Source of the DNA: Acetobacter sp.
Lineage (GTDB): Bacteria; Pseudomonadota; Alphaproteobacteria; Acetobacterales; Acetobacteraceae
Assembly (NCBI GenBank): GCA_012517935.1
Contig: JAAYUA010000088.1
Span: 1 to 33,921, forward strand
Direction: 5' to 3'
Length of the DNA stretch: 33,921 bases
In this document: positions 1 to 8,052 of the stretch, one piece after another
Numbering within the stretch: the first letter of the stretch is position 1
Layout: every line of letters begins with the position of its first letter
Notes under the pieces: generated by a model
What the model was told of the DNA's origin: nothing
The model's input: the letters and a program-made list of their open reading frames with translations, nothing else
The model's database searches: none
Translations under genes and position numbers: made by a program

Positions 1-517
1 CGGAAGAGACGTTGCCAGCATTTCTTCCAGCAGGAGGAAAACCGGATATAGGGGCTGTGGTGCCTTGTCTTTGTCCGCTGAATTTACGGAACAGCCACAT
101 GCCAATTAGAACCAGCAGGCCAACCTGAATCATAAAGCCTAACATGCTGAACAGGCCATGCACGCCACCAAAAAATCCGTGCCCTGTCAGAAGGCCGAAC
201 AGACCGGCCCCAAGCATTCCGCCAACAAATCCCCGGAATAGGGAGCCTCCCAAGCCCGAAGGACGGCGCTGTTGGAAGGGGGAATTTCCATAGCGATAGG
301 CGTTCTGGCTTCCGTATGACGGGTTGCTGGGCGTAATCGAACGCTGCATTGGAGCGGCGTTATAGCTATTGGACGATGGGGCGCTCCAGGTACGGCTGCC
401 ACGGCTTCCCATGGAGGAACCGCCACCGGGACGCGCATCTGCATGGTACGGTGCAAGCGTGAACAGCAGTGGAAGTATGAGGACAGTGGCCCGGATAGGG
501 GAAGAAAATCGTGACAT
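1..517 (-). CDS. Gly/Ser-rich secreted or membrane protein, N-terminal part (Tim44-like family candidate)
   Basis: The gene runs off the left edge; about 172 N-terminal residues are visible. The start ATG is at 515-517. Residues about 8-28 form a hydrophobic signal peptide ending in an ADA-like cleavage site. A Gly/Ser/Asn/Arg-rich low-complexity stretch of about 60 residues follows (GGGSSMGSRGSR and similar). Next comes a Gly/Phe-rich hydrophobic segment (LFRGFVGGMLGAGLFGLL) and a second strong membrane segment (FMIQVGLLVLIGMWLFRKF). Signal peptide, low-complexity linker, glycine-rich membrane segment is the usual front half of bacterial proteins ending in a Tim44-like domain. That domain would lie outside the window, so the family is an inference. 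The gene is read leftward like its neighbours and lies about 100 bases downstream of pmbA. Confidence 0.6.
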   Translation of the reverse strand, partial: MSRFSSPIRATVLILPLLFTLAPYHADARPGGGSSMGSRGSRTWSAPSSNSYNAAPMQRSITPSNPSYGSQNAYRYGNSPFQQRRPSGLGGSLFRGFVGGMLGAGLFGLLTGHGFFGGVHGLFSMLGFMIQVGLLVLIGMWLFRKFSGQRQGTTAPISGFPPAGRNAGNVSS

Positions 518-619
518 ATATCTTTCTGACCTGAATGAATGGCCGGTCAGGTGCCGACCGAAAACATATGATCCTGTTATCAGGCCTCTCATGATCGGGA
601 GGCTTGATACAGTGTCCCG

Positions 620-1960
620 TCAGATCCCGGCGATACTCATGTTATCGATACGAAGGGTCGGCGAGCTGGTTGCCGAACGGAATCTGAGGTCATTGGCAAG
701 AATCACACGAGCGAACATATCATTAAGATTGGAAGCAATTGTGAATTCTGCAACAGGTTCGGCGATTTGGCCGTTACGAATCATGAAACCGGATGCGCCA
801 CGACTGTAATCGCCGGTCAGCGGATTGATGGAAGATCCCATCATTTCAGTAATATAGATGCCTTCCCGAATGTCGCTCATCAGTTCGGACGGAGTTACTG
901 TGCCGGGACGGAAAAACAGGTTTGTGACGGAAGGAGAAGGTGGGGAGGAAGTCCCGCGTGCCGCACGACCGTTGCCGGGCAGGTTCAGTTGCCGGGCGCT
1001 GCGTGAGTCCAGAAGCCATGTTTGAAGATAGCCGTTCTCGACCAGCGTCAAAGGACGTGTGAGGACACCTTCGCCGTCAAAAGGACGGGATGCAGGGCCG
1101 CGACGCAGTGTTGGATCATCAATGATCGTGATGCTGTCCGAGAAAATTTTCTCGCCCATGCGGTTTTTAAGGAACGATGTTCCTCGGGCGACCGACGCTC
1201 CGTTGATGGCGCCAGCCAGATGTCCAAGAATGCTGGTGGCAACGCGTGGATCGAAGATGACTGACAGTGTGCCTGTTTTCGGGCGTCCCGGATTGAGACG
1301 GGCAACCACTTTTTGACCAGCATTGCGTCCCAGAAGTTCAGGCGCATCAAGGTCTTCATGGAAGACGGTTGAATGATAATCATAATCCCGCTGCATGCCT
1401 GTGCCGTTCCCGGCCAGAACACTGACGGATGTGGAGTAGGATGTGCGGGCCCACGAACCGGAAAAACCGGCGGAGGTCGCAAGTGTTATGTCCGTGCGGC
1501 CATAGCCGGCGCCGGCGCCCCCGCTGTTGGTAACGCCGTTGATTGCGAAAGCGGCTTCCTCGGCTTTGCGGGCTGTATCGAGTAGGCTTTCGGCATCGGG
1601 AACGACGCTGTCAGTAAAGGCGCTCAGATCCGGCAGAACTGGCCCGGTCTCGGCATCGGGGGCAAGTCCACCGAATATATCGTCTGGCAGAATCTGCGCC
1701 ATTGCGATGGCACGATCTGCAAGAGCCTGAAAACGCGATGGTTCCAGAGCCGTCGCCGAGACAATGGCGGATTTCCGGCCGCAGAAAACTCTGAGACCAA
1801 GGTCGCAGGTTTCGGAGCGTTCCAGACTTTCGGTTGCGCCGTTCCGGACACCTACGCTCAGGGATGTGCCGGAAACAAAGACGACATCGGCTGCGTCCGC
1901 ACCATTCTTGATGGCGGTCTGGACCAGTTCGTTGATCAGGCTGCTGGTATTGTCTGTCAT
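620..1960 (-). CDS. pmbA: TldE/PmbA-family metallopeptidase subunit
   Basis: 446 residues, the usual length for PmbA (TldE). The protein has the family layout: an N-terminal alpha/beta domain beginning NELVQTAIKNGADAADV, a central segment (VIFDPRVATSILGHL, then GTSFLKNRMGEKIFSD) and a C-terminal beta-rich half with NGYLQTWLLDSRSARQLN and SGFMIRNGQI. In E. coli TldD and TldE form a heterodimer that cleaves unfolded peptides, including the microcin B17 precursor and the CcdA antitoxin. TldD carries the HExxxH metal site, and none is seen here, as expected for TldE. The start ATG overlaps the stop of the M16 peptidase gene (ATGA at 1957-1960), so the two are probably translationally coupled. TldD is not in the window. 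In Gluconobacter, tldD has been linked to PQQ production, which makes the pqq operon 20 kb away worth noting. Confidence 0.92.
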   Translation of the reverse strand: MTDNTSSLINELVQTAIKNGADAADVVFVSGTSLSVGVRNGATESLERSETCDLGLRVFCGRKSAIVSATALEPSRFQALADRAIAMAQILPDDIFGGLAPDAETGPVLPDLSAFTDSVVPDAESLLDTARKAEEAAFAINGVTNSGGAGAGYGRTDITLATSAGFSGSWARTSYSTSVSVLAGNGTGMQRDYDYHSTVFHEDLDAPELLGRNAGQKVVARLNPGRPKTGTLSVIFDPRVATSILGHLAGAINGASVARGTSFLKNRMGEKIFSDSITIIDDPTLRRGPASRPFDGEGVLTRPLTLVENGYLQTWLLDSRSARQLNLPGNGRAARGTSSPPSPSVTNLFFRPGTVTPSELMSDIREGIYITEMMGSSINPLTGDYSRGASGFMIRNGQIAEPVAEFTIASNLNDMFARVILANDLRFRSATSSPTLRIDNMSIAGI

Positions 1961-3222
1961 GCCGCCAGTCTGTCCCGGATATCCTGAAGGGGCAACACGC
2001 GGGAAATCGGTCCAAGAGATGTGAGTGTCGGTGCGCCACCAAAGATACGCGTTGCGACACGGCAGATATCACTGGGGGTGACCGCGTTGATTTTTTCGAC
2101 GGTTTCCGAAACGGGAATCAGACGACCGAAGATCTGCAACTGGCGGGCGATCTGTTCGCAACGGCTGCCCGTGCTTTCCAGTGACATCAGCAGAGACGAC
2201 TTGAGCTGGGCTCTTGCCCGGTTGAGTTCTTCAACGGTGACAGCATCGCGGACTTTACGAAGTTCGTCGAGCGTGACGGGAAGCAGTTCTCCGGCTTCCT
2301 CGCTTCCTGTTCCGGCATAGATCCCGAAAATACCACCATCCATATATGGAGCCGAGAAGGAATAGACTGAATAGACCAGTCCGCGTTTTTCCCGGATTTC
2401 CTGGAACAGTCGGGAAGACATACCTCCGCCCAGAAGGGTGGAGAGCAACATGGCGGGGTAATAGTCAGGGTCACCGAAGCCGACAGACGGAAAGCCGAGG
2501 ACGATATGTGCCTGATCCAGTTCCTTCTCGCGGCGGAAGTCACCACCCGTATAGAGAGAGGGAGCCGCTGCGTGCAGGGTTTTCTGCGGCAGATCCGCAA
2601 AATGGCGTTCAACCATTTTGACCACGGCATCATGATCGAGATTGCCTGCTGCGGCGACGACCATGTTGTCTGTTGAATAATGGGTGGACATGTAATTCAT
2701 CAGCGTTTCACGCGACATATTACGGACCAGATCTTCAGTGCCGAGTGTGGGGCGTCCCATCGGCTGGCTGGCATAGGCCGTTTCCTGAAAATAATCGAAA
2801 ACGATATCATCAGGTGTATCGTTGGACTGGCCAATTTCCTGAAGAATTACGCCGCGTTCTCGCTCGATTTCTTCCGGCGAGAATGTGGAGTGAGTCAGGA
2901 TATCGCCGATAATATCGATGCCGAGCGGAAGATCTTCTTTCAGAAGTTTGACGTAATAAGCCGTCTGTTCGCGCGCGGTATAGGCATTGATATGGCCGCC
3001 GACATTTTCGATTTCTTCCGCGATCTGGACAGCGTTGCGTCGCGTTGTTCCCTTGAAGGCCATATGTTCAAGGAAATGGGAGACACCATTTTCTTCCGCG
3101 CGTTCATTCCGGGTTCCCGTCGCAACATAGGCGCCAAAGGAAACGGTTTCGACGCGGCTCATCCGTTCCGTGATGACGGTAAGGCCTGAGGGGAGGCGGG
3201 TCTGTCTGATCTGATCGGTCAT
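1957..3222 (-). CDS. M16-family zinc peptidase (mitochondrial processing peptidase-like)
   Basis: 421 residues, typical of the single-module bacterial M16B peptidases. The inverted zinc motif HxxEH is seen as HFLEH at residues 49-53. The distal glutamate lies near residue 129 in ERERGVILQEIGQ. The C-terminal half shows the inactive M16 domain with GGGMSSRLFQEIREKRGLVYSVYSF, which includes the conserved R/Y pair. The likely role is degradation or processing of small peptides; substrates cannot be read from sequence. Its stop overlaps the start of pmbA by four bases, and it follows thrC at 72 bases, an arrangement common in Alphaproteobacteria (thrC - M16). No signal peptide is seen, so it is probably cytoplasmic. 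Confidence 0.92.
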   Translation of the reverse strand: MTDQIRQTRLPSGLTVITERMSRVETVSFGAYVATGTRNERAEENGVSHFLEHMAFKGTTRRNAVQIAEEIENVGGHINAYTAREQTAYYVKLLKEDLPLGIDIIGDILTHSTFSPEEIERERGVILQEIGQSNDTPDDIVFDYFQETAYASQPMGRPTLGTEDLVRNMSRETLMNYMSTHYSTDNMVVAAAGNLDHDAVVKMVERHFADLPQKTLHAAAPSLYTGGDFRREKELDQAHIVLGFPSVGFGDPDYYPAMLLSTLLGGGMSSRLFQEIREKRGLVYSVYSFSAPYMDGGIFGIYAGTGSEEAGELLPVTLDELRKVRDAVTVEELNRARAQLKSSLLMSLESTGSRCEQIARQLQIFGRLIPVSETVEKINAVTPSDICRVATRIFGGAPTLTSLGPISRVLPLQDIRDRLAA

Positions 3223-3294
3223 TCTGATCCTGTTGGTGTTCCGTGCTGTGACGGAAGAAATCGGTGACGAAGGAAGGGAAGAAGGGCTGATCTT

Positions 3295-4695
3295 TCAGCC
3301 CGCGTTTGCGAGGACAAAGGAACGGACTGCGTCTTCCACCTTGCCCAGACTGTTATCGATAACCTTGTAGTGTTCGGGTCGATCAAACAGGTCCGCCAGT
3401 GAAGGCGGCAGTGCAGGATGGATACCTGTCGCGGCCACCATGGCATCCGGGAATTTGGCAGGATGGGCAGTGGACATGGCGATCATGGGCACACCCGGGG
3501 TCCGTGCAGCACGTCCGGCGGCAATTCCGATGGCGGTGTGTGGATCGGCCATATAGCCGCTGCTTTTCCAGAGATGACGGATTTCGGTTTCGGTGGCTTC
3601 ATCGTCAAGGGCCAGACCTGAGAAAAGCTCCCGGGCCGACTGCCAGATATCGTCTGGAACATCCATGTGCCCGGACGTGCGGAAGCCTGTCATGATGCGG
3701 GTACAGGCTTCCGGGTCGCGTCCCAGAAGTTCGAAGAGAAGCCGTTCGAAGTTTGATGAAACCTGAATGTCCATCGACGGTGACAGACTCGGCACGACAT
3801 CATTCATGGTCATGTCGTTGGCGTTGAGGAAGCGTGTCAGGATGTCATTGCGGTTTGATCCCACGCAGAGATGGCGAATGGGCAGACCCATCTGGCGGGC
3901 CGCCCATGCAGCGAGGATGTTGCCGAAATTGCCTGTTGGAACGGCAAAGGAGACTTCACGGTCCGGTGCGCCCAGAGAGAGCGCAGCATAGACATAATAG
4001 GGAATCTGCGCGGCGATGCGGGCCCAGTTGATCGAATTGACTGCCGACAGCTTCACGTCTTCACGGAAGGACTGATCGGCGAACATGGCTTTCACCAGGT
4101 CCTGACAGTCATCGAATGTTCCACGGACAGCCAGATTGGCGATGTTGCTGTCTGTGACGGTGGTCATCTGCCGCCGCTGCACTTCTGATGTACGGCCTTC
4201 CGGGTGAAGAATGACAACATTCAGGCGTTTGCGGCCGCGACAGGCTTCGATGGCGGCGGAGCCTGTATCGCCTGATGTTGCGCCGACGATGGTGACGGAT
4301 TCGTCACGTTCGGTCAGCACATGGTCGAACAGACGGCCGAGCATTTGCATGGCCATGTCTTTGAAGGCGAGGGTGGGACCATGGAACAGTTCCTGTACGA
4401 ACAGTCCATTTTCGACCTGCGTGACCGGCACGATGGCGGCGTGGTCGAAGCGCGCATAAGCTTCCTGCGTCAGTTCGCGCAGTGTTTCTTCGCTGATGCA
4501 GCCTGCCGTGAATGGGGCAATGATTTTGGCCGCCAATTCAGGATAGGACAGGGCGCGCATCTCTCGCCATTCTGCGGCGGAGAACTGGGGCCAGGTTTCG
4601 GGCATGAAGAGGCCGCCGTCTTCAGCCAGACCGGCGAGCAGAACGTCGGAGAAGGACCGGGGCGTTGCCCGGCCACGTGTCGAGAGGTAACGCAT
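3295..4695 (-). CDS. thrC: Threonine synthase
   Basis: 466 residues from the chosen ATG (4693-4695). This gives the family's characteristic N-terminus MRYLSTRG. An in-frame extension to 4767 exists, but it runs through an imperfect inverted repeat and adds no conserved sequence. The enzyme converts O-phospho-L-homoserine to threonine with PLP. Motifs: FHGPTLAFKDMAMQ contains the PLP lysine (FKD). SGDTGSAA and PTGNFGNILAA are phosphate- and cofactor-binding loops. The length fits the long fold type II threonine synthases of Proteobacteria and yeast. It is cytoplasmic and probably co-transcribed with the downstream M16 peptidase and pmbA. Confidence 0.95.
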   Translation of the reverse strand: MRYLSTRGRATPRSFSDVLLAGLAEDGGLFMPETWPQFSAAEWREMRALSYPELAAKIIAPFTAGCISEETLRELTQEAYARFDHAAIVPVTQVENGLFVQELFHGPTLAFKDMAMQMLGRLFDHVLTERDESVTIVGATSGDTGSAAIEACRGRKRLNVVILHPEGRTSEVQRRQMTTVTDSNIANLAVRGTFDDCQDLVKAMFADQSFREDVKLSAVNSINWARIAAQIPYYVYAALSLGAPDREVSFAVPTGNFGNILAAWAARQMGLPIRHLCVGSNRNDILTRFLNANDMTMNDVVPSLSPSMDIQVSSNFERLLFELLGRDPEACTRIMTGFRTSGHMDVPDDIWQSARELFSGLALDDEATETEIRHLWKSSGYMADPHTAIGIAAGRAARTPGVPMIAMSTAHPAKFPDAMVAATGIHPALPPSLADLFDRPEHYKVIDNSLGKVEDAVRSFVLANAG

Positions 4696-4732
4696 AACTG
4701 GCAATATACCCCCGATTTTCCGTGGCGCGAAG

Positions 4733-4765
4733 GCCCGGAAGGGGAGAACTGCCCCTCTTCCGGGC
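4733..4765 (-). terminator. Imperfect G+C-rich inverted repeat between the yellow-like gene and thrC
   Basis: GCCCGGAA at 4733-4740 pairs with TTCCGGGC at 4758-4765, and inner GGGG/CCCC runs extend the stem with a small bulge. It lies just past the stop of the yellow-like gene and upstream of thrC (both leftward). No clear T-run follows on the minus strand, so it may be a weak or factor-assisted terminator, or a leader structure for thrC. Confidence 0.35.
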
Positions 4766-4777
4766 ATTTCCTGACGA

Positions 4778-5917
4778 CTATTTTTCGACGACGTCGGATA
4801 TTGCGCGGTCGGGAATGTCGAGACTGCGTATTGTTACCGGGGGCACAACACGGGAAGGACCGTGTGTGAACCATGGTGCACGATCAAGTTGTGAGACCGG
4901 GATGAAGAGCTTGCCATGATTGTCTGTAGCCAGCCCGCCGGGCCAATGCATGTTTGAATCCGTAATGATTCGATGGGGAACCCGGCCTTGGGTGTAGCTT
5001 TCAATGCTGCCCGTCGTGACATCGGTCCAGTAAAGCGTTCCGTCTGATCCTGCGGTCAGGCCACCCATGGATCCTGTTTTGTACCAAAGGGTTGGGCTTT
5101 CATCCAGAGCGGTCACTGTTGTGGCTGGATCAGTCAGGATCTGGGTTTCAAGGCGATAGAGGGGGCCACAATAGGGCTGGAAATAAATCCAGCGTCCGTC
5201 AGGGCTGATTGTGATCAGTGAAGCGTCGATGGCCTGAAGATTCCCGTTTGCGGCATGCAGCATCCCATCGGGGCCGTTGATCGGGCGCTGCGCGGTCAGT
5301 GCGGCATTATGGTCGAGAAAACGTCTGGTGTTCCCGGTTTCAAGATCAGTCAGAAGGAGGCCAGCAACCCCGGAATCCAGTATATAGGCCTTGCTGCCAT
5401 GAATGCTGATCCCGGCGAGAAAACTGTCAGGATGCATGGCATCGGCAGTGATCGGAATGATTTTCGTCACTGCATGACTGTCCGGATCGATGCGGATCAG
5501 GCGTGCTGCTGCGATTGCGGCATGATCACGTTGAGGCGCGCCGTTATCCAGAATCCAGATGTTGCCGTCCGGAAGCACGGTCAGGCCTGTCAGGGAGACG
5601 AAATGTTTGTCCGGGTCGCCATCGATTGCGTTCCATCCGGCATCGGGGAAAGGAACGGGATCGTTTCCTCCCTGCTGCTGGAGCAGAAGTTGCGGGCCAG
5701 TATTGCCGGGCCAGCGTGGAGCGAGGATCAGAAGGTCTCCGGATCTGGTCACTCCGACTTGTGTCCATATCTGCGTCTCTGTCCGGGCGACGACCTTCAG
5801 GGAGTCGGGCTGCAGGATGGGATGGGCGGGCATTGGCACGGCATGAGCCATGCCGGATGACAGGAACGCCATCGCGGCAGCCAGACGGAGAGCATTAGAA
5901 AAACGAGGAAAAGTCAT
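4778..5917 (-). CDS. Secreted yellow/major-royal-jelly-family beta-propeller protein
   Basis: About 379 residues from ATG 5917; a GTG at 5935 would add six residues. Residues 1-26 form a signal peptide (LRLAAAMAFLSSGMAHA), so the product is probably periplasmic or secreted. The body shows repeated propeller blades: SLTGLTVLPDGNIWILDNG, SFLAGISIHGSKAYILDSG, GLLLTDLETGNTRRFLD, DGMLHAANG, MGGLTAGSDGTLYWTDV and WPGGLATDNHGKLFIPVSQ. Phrases such as ILDSG, tDLETG and YFQPYCGPLYRLET are typical of the MRJP/yellow family, found in insects and scattered bacteria. The wider SMP-30/gluconolactonase propeller group is the alternative. Substrate unknown; some bacterial members are called dopachrome-tautomerase-related without firm proof. 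It follows the EAL-like gene by 41 bases in the same direction. Confidence 0.75.
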   Translation of the reverse strand: MTFPRFSNALRLAAAMAFLSSGMAHAVPMPAHPILQPDSLKVVARTETQIWTQVGVTRSGDLLILAPRWPGNTGPQLLLQQQGGNDPVPFPDAGWNAIDGDPDKHFVSLTGLTVLPDGNIWILDNGAPQRDHAAIAAARLIRIDPDSHAVTKIIPITADAMHPDSFLAGISIHGSKAYILDSGVAGLLLTDLETGNTRRFLDHNAALTAQRPINGPDGMLHAANGNLQAIDASLITISPDGRWIYFQPYCGPLYRLETQILTDPATTVTALDESPTLWYKTGSMGGLTAGSDGTLYWTDVTTGSIESYTQGRVPHRIITDSNMHWPGGLATDNHGKLFIPVSQLDRAPWFTHGPSRVVPPVTIRSLDIPDRAISDVVEK

Positions 5918-5958
5918 GGAGAGCAGTTTGTCCACCTACCGGAGGTATGGTGCAAGCC

Positions 5959-6786
5959 TCACTTTTCGTTAGCTGTCTGGCCGCCTGAGTTTTCGGGGGC
6001 GATATTGGCTTTGGGAGGGTTGAATCTGCGCAGGAATTCCGGCAGCGACTCGGAAGGATGCAGAAGGTTCCCGCTGCCTTCCTCGCATCCATGTTCCTGA
6101 AGAAAATGCAGGGTTTCCAAGGAACATATGCCTTCGGCGCGTGTGGAGAGCTTCAGATCTCTGGCCAGACCGAGCAGTGCGGCTGCGAGAATATATTCTG
6201 AATGAACATGGCTGCGTTGCCGCATGAAAAGATGGCGATCAAGCGTGATCCCGGTGATCAGGGCGCTGAAGGTTCTGTCGCGCAGAAGGGTCAGGCTGGT
6301 TTGGGAATGTCCCATGCCGCTGAGAATAAGGCCAGCCCCGAGATCTCTGAGCGCTGCGAGCGTATAGGTAATCGCGCGGTCGTCGCTGGCGATATAGTTC
6401 TCTGTGAATTCGATGTCGATTTGTGATGCGGGGAGTTGCGTATAACGCAGCCACGCGGAAATTTCTGTTGGAATGTCGGTTTCGCTATTTTCGTTCCATG
6501 AGCAGGGGATCGTGATTCGTCCCAGAGTTTTTGATGATCTCAGAAATTCGCAGATCTGGATGAAGCGGGCATCTGGAGTGTTGTCTTTTATGGTGCGACG
6601 CCGAAAGACGCGGGCATAAGGGGTGCTATTCTCACGTGTGAGATTTACGCCTGTGAAGGTCAGGGTTTTCAGGGAGAAACGTGACCTGGCGGTAATTTCC
6701 TGAAAATCAGAGGATATTACAGGGGAATTGAGGCTTTCTTCACTGTCCTGAGCACGGGAGGAGAAGCAGGGAACGGATTCGGACAA
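5959..6786 (-). CDS. Degenerate EAL-domain protein, probably without phosphodiesterase activity
   Basis: 275 residues; the best visible start is a TTG at 6784-6786 behind AAGAGAAA. The whole protein follows the EAL cyclic-di-GMP phosphodiesterase fold, but the catalytic residues are gone. The EAL signature position reads ARVFRRR. The segment IDIEFTENY matches the ELTE strand. The usual DDFGTGYSSL loop reads SGMGHSQTSL, losing both metal-binding aspartates. TRAEGICSLETLHFLQEHGCEEGSG matches the AEGVET...GC..QG end of the domain, with the glutamate kept. Such proteins often act as c-di-GMP sensors or protein-binding regulators. No GGDEF domain, membrane segment or partner gene is seen beside it. 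Function beyond a degenerate EAL fold is inference. Confidence 0.72.
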   Translation of the reverse strand: MSESVPCFSSRAQDSEESLNSPVISSDFQEITARSRFSLKTLTFTGVNLTRENSTPYARVFRRRTIKDNTPDARFIQICEFLRSSKTLGRITIPCSWNENSETDIPTEISAWLRYTQLPASQIDIEFTENYIASDDRAITYTLAALRDLGAGLILSGMGHSQTSLTLLRDRTFSALITGITLDRHLFMRQRSHVHSEYILAAALLGLARDLKLSTRAEGICSLETLHFLQEHGCEEGSGNLLHPSESLPEFLRRFNPPKANIAPENSGGQTANEK

Positions 6787-6901
6787 TGATGGATTTCTCT
6801 TTGAAGGAATAGACCGATGCAGCAGTTTCCCATTGAGAAATAACCTGGAAGTAAATTTTGTTTAAAAATATGTTGTTGTAAGGAATTAATGAAAATCAAG
6901 A

Positions 6902-6935
6902 TGTTTTCTGTCCCGGAAAGACGGGACAGAAAACA
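6902..6935 (-). terminator. Strong hairpin terminator of the isocitrate dehydrogenase gene
   Basis: A perfect 14-base inverted repeat: TGTTTTCTGTCCCG at 6902-6915 pairs with 6922-6935 across a six-base loop. It lies 13 bases beyond the stop of the isocitrate dehydrogenase gene. The A/T-rich stem base supplies U residues on either strand, so it could work in both directions. Confidence 0.75.
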
Positions 6936-6947
6936 GTATGCCATTGT

Positions 6948-7976
6948 TCAGGCGACGGCCTGTTTCAGGGCAGCCGTGAAGTCTTTGGTGTTTGCCGTGC
7001 CACCAAGATCACGTGTGCGGACTTCACCGGATGTCACGACTTTCGCGATGGCGCTGTCGATACGCTCGGCGAGGTCCTGACGTCCGATATGACGCAGCAT
7101 CATGACGGCGGCGAGCAGCAGTGCCAGCGGGTTGGCGACGCCCTTACCAGCGATATCCGGAGCAGAGCCGTGCACGGCTTCGAAGACGGCTGCGGTTTCA
7201 CCGATGTTTGCACCCGGCGCCATGCCGAGACCACCGACGAGGCCGGCTGTCTGATCGGAGAGAATATCGCCGAACAGGTTGGTCGTGACGATAACGTCGA
7301 ACTGCCACGGATTGGTGACCAGACGCATGGCGCAGGCATCGACGATGCTTTCATCGACTTCGACGCGGCCCTTATATTCCTCGGCAACCTTGCGGCCTTC
7401 TTCCAGGAACATGCCGGACATCTGCTTGATGATGTTGGCCTTGTGGACCAGCGTCACTTTCTTGCGGTTGTTCTGGACAGCGTAATCGAAGGCGAAGCGG
7501 ACGATACGTGCGCATTCCTGACGTGTCACATAACCTGCGCTGATCGCCATGCCTTTCGGGTCACCATTGGCCGGGAGTGTGTGCTCCATGGCGGCATAGT
7601 AGCCTTCGAGGTTTTCACGGACGATGACGAGGTCGATATCATCGTATCGGCCGCCGGGAATGATCGTCTTGGTCGGACGCAGGTTGGCGTACAGGCCGAA
7701 TTCCTGACGCAGGGTCACGTTGATGGACTTGAACCCGCCGCCGACCGGAGTGGTGAGGGGGCCTTTAAGGGCCAGACCGGTTCTGCGGATGCTTTCGATC
7801 GTCTCTTTCGGCAGAGGATCGTTGACGGCATCCACGCCTGCCATACCCGCAAGATGGGGTTCCCATGCAAACGGGGCTTCGACCGCGTCGAGGATTTCGG
7901 TCACTGAAGCCATGATTTCAGGACCGATGCCGTCGCCGGCGATCAGTGTGGCTGGAATGGTCTTGTTAGAGGACAT
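6948..7976 (-). CDS. NAD-type isocitrate dehydrogenase
   Basis: 342 residues from ATG 7974-7976, which has GGGAG at good spacing; an upstream in-frame ATG at 8042 adds 22 residues with no conserved character. The protein belongs to the isocitrate/isopropylmalate dehydrogenase family. GDGIGPEI opens it. SINVTLRQEFGLYANLRP carries the S-x-N of isocitrate dehydrogenases rather than the LLxLR pattern of isopropylmalate dehydrogenases. LVIVRENLEGYYAAMEH, VHKANIIKQMSG and NLFGDILSDQTAGLVGGLG supply substrate and metal ligands, and GSAPDIAGKGVANP is the cofactor loop. It oxidatively decarboxylates isocitrate to 2-oxoglutarate in the TCA cycle. The short form points to the NAD-dependent type, but cofactor use is inferred. 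It is a single gene with its own terminator. Confidence 0.85.
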   Translation of the reverse strand: MSSNKTIPATLIAGDGIGPEIMASVTEILDAVEAPFAWEPHLAGMAGVDAVNDPLPKETIESIRRTGLALKGPLTTPVGGGFKSINVTLRQEFGLYANLRPTKTIIPGGRYDDIDLVIVRENLEGYYAAMEHTLPANGDPKGMAISAGYVTRQECARIVRFAFDYAVQNNRKKVTLVHKANIIKQMSGMFLEEGRKVAEEYKGRVEVDESIVDACAMRLVTNPWQFDVIVTTNLFGDILSDQTAGLVGGLGMAPGANIGETAAVFEAVHGSAPDIAGKGVANPLALLLAAVMMLRHIGRQDLAERIDSAIAKVVTSGEVRTRDLGGTANTKDFTAALKQAVA

Positions 7977-8052
7977 ACTTGAGCTCCCTGGCTGCGTACG
8001 TTGCTTTTCTTGCCCTTCATTGGAGCAGAATGCGATGCGCAAACGCGTGTTT

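Noticed and set aside
7089..7907. 272-residue plus-strand ORF opposite isocitrate dehydrogenase
   Set aside because: Antisense shadow; the acidic, repetitive composition mirrors the real gene.
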